The notes beneath the pieces are model-generated. The model did no database searches. It saw only the letters and a program-made list of their open reading frames with translations, and was not told the origin of the DNA. Of a stretch of 10,304 nt of DNA, positions 5,636-10,304 are shown in pieces. Origin of the DNA: Deltaproteobacteria bacterium (GTDB lineage: Bacteria; Desulfobacterota; Desulfomonilia; UBA1062); NCBI GenBank assembly GCA_016934135.1, contig JAFGTK010000149.1, forward strand, positions 1 through 10,304. Reading direction: 5' to 3'. The position numbers and the translations under genes are program-made. Numbering within the stretch: position 1 is the first letter of the stretch; each line of letters opens with the position of its first letter.

Positions 5636-6553
5636 ATGGTAGCAAAACTGAAAAAGATCTGGCTTGACGGAAAACTGGTAGACTGGGATGACGCACAGGT
5701 GCATGTGCTGACACATAGTCTTCATTATGGTGTCGCCGCATTTGAAGGCGTCAGATGCTACAGATGCGACGATGATCGTTCAGCGATATTCAGGCATGCA
5801 GAACATACGAAACGGCTTTTTAACTCTGCAAAAATATATCTGATGAATATCCCGTATTCACAGGCCGACATTATGGCGGCAACCAAAGAGACCATCGAGG
5901 CAAACTCCCTGAAGGAAGCCTATATACGCCCCCTTGTCTTTATCGGGGACGGGGTTATGGGTGTTCATCCGGGCAATAATCCCATACGCGTATCCATCAT
6001 ATGCTGGGAATGGGGGGCATACCTTGGTGATGACGGCCTTTCTAAAGGTATTCGGGTGAAGACATCCTCCTTTATCAGGCACCACCCGAATATCATGCTG
6101 ACCAAGGCAAAGGTAAGCGGGAATTATGTAAATTCCATCCTGTCTAAACTCGAGGTTACCAGGGTCGGCTACGATGAGGCGCTCATGCTCGATCCCCAGG
6201 GTAATGTAGCCGAGGGAAGCGGAGAAAACATCTTTTATGTAAAGGATAATATCGTTGTTACTCCACCGCTTACCAGTGTGCTGCCCGGTATAACAAGGGA
6301 TACGGTCATCACCATCCTGAAAGAAATGGGCTATGAGGTAAGGGAACAGCACTTCTCCAGGGATTCGCTCTATATTGCAGACGAGGTGTTCTTTACCGGC
6401 ACTGCTGCGGAGATAACCCCTATTCGGGAGATTGACGACAGGACCATTGGAGAAGGCAGGCCAGGGCCTGTTACAAAGACTGTTCAGGATGCCTTTTTTA
6501 ATGTGGTCAAAGGCAACAATCCCAAATACAGGAACTGGCTGGATTATCTGTAG
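5636..6553 (+). CDS. ilvE: Branched-chain-amino-acid aminotransferase
   Basis: This 305-residue class IV PLP aminotransferase transfers the amino group between glutamate and the keto acids of leucine, isoleucine and valine, the last step of their synthesis. The N-terminus has YGVAAFEGVR (31-40) as in IlvE. The PLP lysine is K159 in TKAKVSGNY, and E193 in EGSGEN is the residue expected to contact the pyridine nitrogen. The phosphate-binding LPGITRD and FFTGTAAEITPIRE segments follow. Length matches the family (about 300-310) and no key residue is missing. The ATG at 5636 follows a GTGAGG ribosome site by about 10 nt; another ATG 7 bp upstream is out of frame. It stands alone between a divergent cyclase gene and a convergent methyltransferase-like gene, so it is probably a single-gene transcript controlled at the palindrome over its promoter. 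D-amino acid transaminase and aminodeoxychorismate lyase are related, but the motifs fit IlvE best. Confidence 0.95.
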   Translation: MVAKLKKIWLDGKLVDWDDAQVHVLTHSLHYGVAAFEGVRCYRCDDDRSAIFRHAEHTKRLFNSAKIYLMNIPYSQADIMAATKETIEANSLKEAYIRPLVFIGDGVMGVHPGNNPIRVSIICWEWGAYLGDDGLSKGIRVKTSSFIRHHPNIMLTKAKVSGNYVNSILSKLEVTRVGYDEALMLDPQGNVAEGSGENIFYVKDNIVVTPPLTSVLPGITRDTVITILKEMGYEVREQHFSRDSLYIADEVFFTGTAAEITPIREIDDRTIGEGRPGPVTKTVQDAFFNVVKGNNPKYRNWLDYL

Positions 6554-6646
6554 ACACAGCCGTTGCGGTGTATCGGTGATATTTTACCGGCATACCCTTG
6601 ACATTGCGGCATGTTGTTTTCAAACAGATTTGCAGGAATATCTATG

Positions 6647-6675
6647 ACGGGCCCGCAACCATGCGGGCCCGTTTA
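6647..6675. terminator. GC-rich hairpin terminator between convergent genes
   Basis: ACGGGCCCGC (6647-6656) pairs perfectly with GCGGGCCCGT (6663-6672) around a 6-nt loop AACCAT. On the plus strand TTT AATAA follows, a short T-run that suits termination of ilvE. On the minus strand no T-run follows, so for the envelope operon it may act as a 3'-end stabiliser or a weaker terminator. Confidence 0.8.
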
Positions 6676-6683
6676 ATAAGACC

Positions 6684-7229
6684 TTAAAACGCCTGGATAA
6701 AGATAAAGAAGGAGATAAGCATTACGACAATAGCCGTCTGATGCTCTGTGTTCTCAATAGTCATGGCAAAAGACCAGAGATGTTTGGCGCCTTCGGGGTA
6801 AGGCTCCATTCTCGGGAAAAAATACGGAACAGCATTCTTATATTTCAGGAATTCTTCACCGAACATCCTCTCCAGTCTCCCCCATTCTCTTTCCTGCTTT
6901 CTCGGCACATAGGTGGCGAAAAAGATGATGCTCATCAGCACCCATATGACAGGATTCCTTGACATGATGCACATACCGGTACCAATAATAAAAGTGCCAA
7001 GATACAAAGGCGATTGGAGATGAGCATAGGGCCCTGAAGTGGTAAGTTCTTCATTCTTCCTGAGATGCCCGGTCGCCCAGAATCGCAGGGATTCGCCTGC
7101 TATCACAAAGATGAATCCGAACATGCAGGAGGTAAAAGTCGGATTGGCAAATATCACCAGAAGAACAATCATGGCATATAACGGCACTGTCTTACTTGTT
7201 ATCTTTTCGAGTTTATCTTCCCACGTCAT
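6684..7229 (-). CDS. Isoprenylcysteine carboxyl methyltransferase (ICMT)-family membrane protein
   Basis: This 181-residue integral membrane protein has hydrophobic segments at about 15-34, 33-50, 71-89, 92-108 and 164-181. It carries the hallmarks of the ICMT/PEMT group: GHLRKNEELTTSGPYAHLQ (54-72) with SPLYLG, and the C-terminal E-x-x-RLERMFGEEFLKYK-x-x-VPYFFP region (113-138), which bind S-adenosylmethionine at the membrane surface. Most members have R(N/H)P before the conserved Y; here it is QSP, a small deviation. Bacterial members methylate unknown small or lipid-like substrates, since prenylated proteins are absent. The ATG at 7229 follows GGAG by about 8 nt. It is the last gene of the row and may be co-transcribed with lpoB, about 200 bp upstream. 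The substrate cannot be read from the sequence. Confidence 0.85.
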   Translation of the reverse strand: MTWEDKLEKITSKTVPLYAMIVLLVIFANPTFTSCMFGFIFVIAGESLRFWATGHLRKNEELTTSGPYAHLQSPLYLGTFIIGTGMCIMSRNPVIWVLMSIIFFATYVPRKQEREWGRLERMFGEEFLKYKNAVPYFFPRMEPYPEGAKHLWSFAMTIENTEHQTAIVVMLISFFIFIQAF

Positions 7230-7278
7230 TATCGTCTCTCCAATAATTACTTTGAACTGCTATGTATCTGTTTATAAA

Positions 7279-7422
7279 TTACCAGTCAAGCCTTACATGG
7301 CAGGTTTTCTTCGCACCGGAACGAAACAATGTCCATATATTCCCCAGACAGCCCCATATCAAGGTCAGCACAACGACCAGGGTACCGAGCAGGTCCTCAT
7401 CTGACTTTGAGACCCTTTTTAC
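7279..7422 (-). other. Open frame for a small membrane segment without a start codon
   Basis: On the minus strand between lpoB and the methyltransferase-like gene, a frame stays open to a TAA at 7279. It encodes ...SKSDEDLLGTLVVVLTLIWG... continuing as CLGNIWTLFRSGAKK and ending HVRLDW: an acidic start, one hydrophobic span of about 23 residues, and a basic tail, as in single-pass inner-membrane proteins. Codon choice (many CTG, ACC, GGC) looks like that of real genes nearby. However, no ATG, GTG or TTG precedes the hydrophobic span in this frame. The frame continues upstream into the end of lpoB, where an A6 run (GCCAAAAAACC) lies. A +1 shift at that run would join the two. It may be a decayed gene, a frameshift product, a non-standard start or a sequence error. 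Confidence 0.3.
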
Positions 7423-7432
7423 AAAACCGCCT

Positions 7433-8035
7433 TTATTTTCCGATAAGAGGTTTTTTGGCCTGCTTTCTTATCTCTTTCTCATCCGCCCATTCGATCAGTC
7501 CTGTTTGAATATTGACCAGATTCAGGGTGAACTTGAAATACACATCCTGAACACGGCCTGCCGCCTTCTTGATCGAGGCTATCTCGCCATAGAGAAAGTA
7601 ATCCGCCCCTACCTGAGAACCTATTGACTTTGCCGTATTCGGGTCCACCATGCCGGAACTGGTCTGATACTCGAGCTGCTTGACCATCTCATCATTGACC
7701 TCGTTGACGGCAGAGAACCTCACCCTTCCCGACTTGAGCAGCGTCACTCGAATCTTGTCTGTTACAGATTTGGTATCGATATGCTCATCCGTCCTGTTCT
7801 TTACCCTGTGCACGTAAAGAACAGGCCGTTCACCAGAGGAGAGAATAGGGGTAGCAAGCAGGGAGTTCACCATCTTTTCTGCAATCATCTGAAGATCGGT
7901 CGATCCGAATTCCGTCGTCACGGTCTCCACCTGTTCCGGGCTGCCATAGCTTACACTTGGTGCTGATGCGCAAGCAGAGAGTACAAACATTGCTATTGCC
8001 GCTGAAATCACGCAGATCGCTCTTTTTATATTCAC
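7433..8035 (-). CDS. lpoB: Outer-membrane lipoprotein, penicillin-binding protein activator LpoB
   Basis: This 200-residue protein has a lipoprotein signal peptide with lipobox LSAC (cysteine 22), so the mature protein should be lipid-anchored to the outer membrane. The C-terminal domain (about 45-195) has LpoB features: VLYVHRVKNRTDEHIDT, VTDKIRVTLLKSGRVRF, GADYFLYGEIASI and VDL-like FTLNLVNIQTGLIEWADEKEIRK. In E. coli LpoB reaches through the peptidoglycan to activate the synthase PBP1B. The start is GTG at 8035 with an AAGGAGG site 6 nt upstream; the overlapping ATG is out of frame. It lies 20 bp after the YcfL-family gene, a pairing also known in Enterobacteria (ycfL-lpoB). The linker between lipobox and domain is short, about 20 residues, so it spans less than the E. 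coli protein's. Confidence 0.9.
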   Translation of the reverse strand: MNIKRAICVISAAIAMFVLSACASAPSVSYGSPEQVETVTTEFGSTDLQMIAEKMVNSLLATPILSSGERPVLYVHRVKNRTDEHIDTKSVTDKIRVTLLKSGRVRFSAVNEVNDEMVKQLEYQTSSGMVDPNTAKSIGSQVGADYFLYGEIASIKKAAGRVQDVYFKFTLNLVNIQTGLIEWADEKEIRKQAKKPLIGK

Positions 8036-8055
8036 ATTTAACCTCCTTGAATGTT

Positions 8056-8487
8056 TTATGACCCCATGTCAGTTATAGAATGCGGTCTTCTGATCATACA
8101 TTTGAAGTTTGTCGCGTTCGGTCCGGGTGCAGTCGATCTGAATCCCCTTGCCTCTTTTCCGGTAAGATACGCCGGTATCCATGAGGTTACGGTCGACAAC
8201 TCGAAGCCTGCTGCATCATACCAGATGAACCGGTATTCGAAGATAACATCCCGCTTGCTTGTATTCTGAATGATTACCTGAGCCTCCATCGATGACCCGA
8301 GCTGAAGAGGCCGGATACTTACCTCACCAAAGGTGAGTTTCCGTGACAGTGACGAGTCGTTGACCTCTTCCTTTTTTGAACTCAACCCCCCCGGACCTGC
8401 CTGTACATGGAGAATGTTCGGCGCTGTCCCTGCACACCCCACTATAAGCAGCACAATCAACCATACATATCGTTTTAGACTTACCAT
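8056..8487 (-). CDS. YcfL-family (DUF1425) lipoprotein
   Basis: This 143-residue protein has a short signal peptide with a likely lipobox IVGC (cysteine 18). The rest is a small beta-sandwich-like domain: FGEVSIRPLQLGSSMEAQVI, QNTSKRDVIFEYRFIWYDAAG, SSWIPAYLTG-like TSWIPAYLTGKEARGFRST, APGPNATNFKCMIR. This pattern (N-T-s-x-x-x-x-x-E-Y-R-F-x-W-Y-D-x-x-G) is that of YcfL/DUF1425. The family is encoded beside LpoB in many Proteobacteria, but its role is not established; the fold suggests protein-protein contact in the periplasm. The ATG follows AGGAGG by about 9 nt. It lies 17 bp downstream of the COG3014 gene and 20 bp upstream of lpoB, clearly one transcript. Confidence 0.85.
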   Translation of the reverse strand: MVSLKRYVWLIVLLIVGCAGTAPNILHVQAGPGGLSSKKEEVNDSSLSRKLTFGEVSIRPLQLGSSMEAQVIIQNTSKRDVIFEYRFIWYDAAGFELSTVTSWIPAYLTGKEARGFRSTAPGPNATNFKCMIRRPHSITDMGS

Positions 8488-8504
8488 ATATCCGACCCTC
8501 CTGT

Positions 8505-9905
8505 TTAATATGCTCTTTTTTGTATTGATAGACCGGCATCAGTTGCTCTGCACAGCACTATCAGATGCTTTGCACCTTCAGGTACATCCACAGTCCCTTT
8601 CATAGAATCCTGTGTACACTCCAGGGTAATGCCGGAAGTACCACGCGGCACAAAGACCCGTGCGACCTGGATCTCTTTGGGCAGACAGGACCAGGTTCTC
8701 AAGTCTGCCTGTTCTGTTATGGCTGATGCAAGGGAGCCGGCTACCGCACCGACAGCCCCGAACTGATCTGACAGTTCACCGGTTATCCTTGCCTTCAGGT
8801 AGGTACGCACTACCTGCTTTGCAAAGAGGATGGGAAACTTGTCCAGCAGATTTCTTGCAGCAATGGCATCGATATTCGATACCGCAGAGGTCTCATGGTA
8901 ATTTCCCTCATATCTTACTGCAGCTCTGTGTACTGACAAGGGGGTAAACCGGTACACCGGCATGGAAGCGAAGACTATACCCCCTTTTGGCACCGGAATG
9001 GGAAAATTCACCGCCTCTTTGTAGGGTGCAAGACCGTGAGTGAAGATGACAAAGACATCTACAGCATCGGATGCTGTCATTTCTCTCTTGCCATATTTTT
9101 CCTCCCACTTCTCCGTATCCTCTATAAAATTTAGTTCCCTGCTCAGCCGGATCAGGTCACCCTGAATACTTCTGGAGCCGGGTGCAGCATCAATGGCCTT
9201 TTTCAGGTCGATATACGCCTCATCCGGCTCATTTCCCAGTTCATAGACAAGGGATGAGATATAGTAGGCAAAGGCATTCTGATAGATACTGAGAACCGAA
9301 CCTGCCGTGATCTTCAACAGATCATATCCCTCCGGGTCAGCAGTGCGGAATGACCTGTTCCAGTCCGTCTCGGCCGAGGACTGTTTTGCCTTTTCAAGTT
9401 CTCTGTAATGCTTTTCGTACAATTCCTTCTGTCGTGTGTATGCATTGCGGATCTCGACACGGGCCCCCTCCAGATCGCCCATCATCAGATAGTTGACAGC
9501 GTCGAAACCATGAACGAGAACCTTTTCAAAGTCTTCTCCTTCATAAGGCATGATCTGTTCATTGATAATTAGAGACCCGACCTGGGATGTACTTTTCGTC
9601 GCTGATATCAAGGCCCTGTCCTCAAAGATTCTGATCTTTTCTGCAGCACGTTCAAACTCCTGTGCGCTCAGTGCAAATTCACCCATGGACTGGAAGATAA
9701 TCCCTCTTTCCAGACGGATGAGCACCTCGTTTTTCCCTTTGGCCGATTTTTCGGGAAAAACCCCGAGTGCATCATCAAATCTCCCCTGAGAGATTGATTG
9801 TCTGGCCTGCATCGTCACCATGGTGTAGCTGCTCAAGCAGGAACACCCTGCAGCAAGCATGCAGGCGAGGCCGAGGCAGATCAGTCGGACGGGTATAGAT
9901 CTCAT
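8505..9905 (-). CDS. COG3014-family lipoprotein with TPR-like repeats
   Basis: This 466-residue protein begins with a signal peptide ending in a possible lipobox LAAGC (cysteine 21). Residues about 35-90 form a TPR-like hairpin (SQGRFDDALGVF, then GIIFQSMGEFALSAQEFERA). A helical region at about 130-260 includes another repeat (SLVYELGNEPDEAYIDLKKA). The C-terminal half is more compact, with VFVIFTHGLAPYKEAV, a Gly/Ala-rich AVGAVAGSLASAI stretch and DLRTWSCLPKEIQVARV. These match my memory of COG3014, a family of unknown function that often precedes YcfL and LpoB genes. I see no strong ribosome site before the ATG at 9905; a 4-codon frame overlaps the start as TAATG, so coupling to upstream translation is possible. 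It is probably a periplasmic outer-membrane-anchored scaffold for the LpoB system; that role is inferred from context. Confidence 0.8.
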   Translation of the reverse strand: MRSIPVRLICLGLACMLAAGCSCLSSYTMVTMQARQSISQGRFDDALGVFPEKSAKGKNEVLIRLERGIIFQSMGEFALSAQEFERAAEKIRIFEDRALISATKSTSQVGSLIINEQIMPYEGEDFEKVLVHGFDAVNYLMMGDLEGARVEIRNAYTRQKELYEKHYRELEKAKQSSAETDWNRSFRTADPEGYDLLKITAGSVLSIYQNAFAYYISSLVYELGNEPDEAYIDLKKAIDAAPGSRSIQGDLIRLSRELNFIEDTEKWEEKYGKREMTASDAVDVFVIFTHGLAPYKEAVNFPIPVPKGGIVFASMPVYRFTPLSVHRAAVRYEGNYHETSAVSNIDAIAARNLLDKFPILFAKQVVRTYLKARITGELSDQFGAVGAVAGSLASAITEQADLRTWSCLPKEIQVARVFVPRGTSGITLECTQDSMKGTVDVPEGAKHLIVLCRATDAGLSIQKRAY

Positions 9906-9967
9906 TACTGTTTTTGCATTTCAGCCGGCTTTAAGGATATCACCTTCGATAATCCGCACTGTCTCGA

Positions 9968-10304
9968 TCAGAAAGCGATACCAAGGCCGGCCATTATGCC
10001 CCGCCTTGAATGATACCCAAGACCGATATCCATTCCCTCAATAATGTAGCGCATCCCAAGCATCCAGGTGACATTAGTGTCCTTGTCTGTAGCCACCTCA
10101 TAATAGTTGTCGCCGGTAAAACCTATTGTGGTGGTATTCTGACTGGCATATCCCAGTCCGACAACGCCGAAGAACGATGGTGCAAGTTCGGAACCAAAAT
10201 CAATATTTACCTCCTGCTCGTTGCCGTCGTTATAATCACGAAATGTATCATAGGTCGTACCGGCAATTGGAGGCAGGTTAGCGGATGGGGGGTCTTCGTC
10301 AGTG
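9968..10304 (-). CDS. Outer-membrane beta-barrel protein, C-terminal part (cut by window edge)
   Basis: An uninterrupted frame of 111 codons enters from the right edge and ends at TGA (9968-9970); the start lies outside the window. The translation shows alternating polar and hydrophobic strands separated by short turns: SFFGVVGLGYASQNTTTIGF, TWMLGMRYIIEGMDIGLGYH and a final IMAGLGIAF. A last strand ending in phenylalanine is the signal by which the BAM complex inserts outer-membrane barrels. The part before it (TDEDPPSANLPPIAGTTYD) looks like a long loop. The specific family cannot be told from this fragment. It lies 62 bp upstream of the COG3014 gene on the same strand, so it is likely in the same operon. 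Confidence 0.7.
   Translation of the reverse strand, partial: TDEDPPSANLPPIAGTTYDTFRDYNDGNEQEVNIDFGSELAPSFFGVVGLGYASQNTTTIGFTGDNYYEVATDKDTNVTWMLGMRYIIEGMDIGLGYHSRRGIMAGLGIAF

Noticed and set aside
5858..6352. 164-residue frame antisense to ilvE
   Set aside because: It lies wholly inside a well-supported gene, has no recognisable domain or ribosome site, and follows from ilvE codon structure.

Overview
This 10.3 kb window reads as chromosomal DNA from a Gram-negative bacterium with an outer membrane. Two lipoproteins with clear lipoboxes, a third probable one and a C-terminal beta-barrel fragment support that. The mix of GEMM-I riboswitches, a short exported protein with a GQAGI-type N-terminus, a large cyclase/ATPase/TPR protein and an LpoB/YcfL/COG3014 cluster suggests Desulfobacterota (the former Deltaproteobacteria). 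That assignment is inference; there is no rRNA or other phylogenetic marker here.

Layout, left to right. (1) 1-850: a minus-strand gene for a small exported protein of unknown function (52-546). Its leader carries three tandem GEMM-I cyclic-dinucleotide riboswitch aptamers (about 573-823). This module is bracketed by a perfect 16-bp inverted repeat (25-40 and 831-846). (2) 850-1037: an AT-rich stretch without genes, rich in small inverted repeats, probably holding the promoter of the riboswitch transcript. (3) 1038-2048, minus: a stand-alone protein that I read as a DUF3427-like module fused to a DUF3883-like PD-(D/E)XK nuclease domain, a candidate restriction/defence protein. (4) 2237-5485, minus: a ~1080-residue signalling protein made of a zinc ribbon, a class III nucleotidyl cyclase domain, an AAA/STAND-type ATPase and TPR-like repeats. 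(5) 5636-6553, plus: ilvE, branched-chain aminotransferase, transcribed divergently from the cyclase gene, with a clear promoter overlapped by a palindrome. (6) 6647-6675: a strong GC-rich hairpin between the converging ilvE and methyltransferase genes. (7) 10304-6684, minus: a compact envelope gene row running outer-membrane barrel (3' end only), COG3014 protein, YcfL-family lipoprotein, LpoB, a possible small membrane segment without a start codon, and an isoprenylcysteine methyltransferase-like membrane protein.

How the parts relate. The right-hand row looks like an operon for outer-membrane-side control of peptidoglycan synthesis, because LpoB is the outer-membrane activator of PBP1B and YcfL and COG3014 proteins travel with it. 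The left end is a second-messenger-controlled surface or export function whose expression is set by three stacked aptamers. The cyclase could make another nucleotide signal, but nothing in the sequence ties it to the riboswitches. The best leads for something new are the triple aptamer module inside an exact inverted repeat, the orphan two-domain nuclease candidate, and the start-less membrane segment after lpoB.
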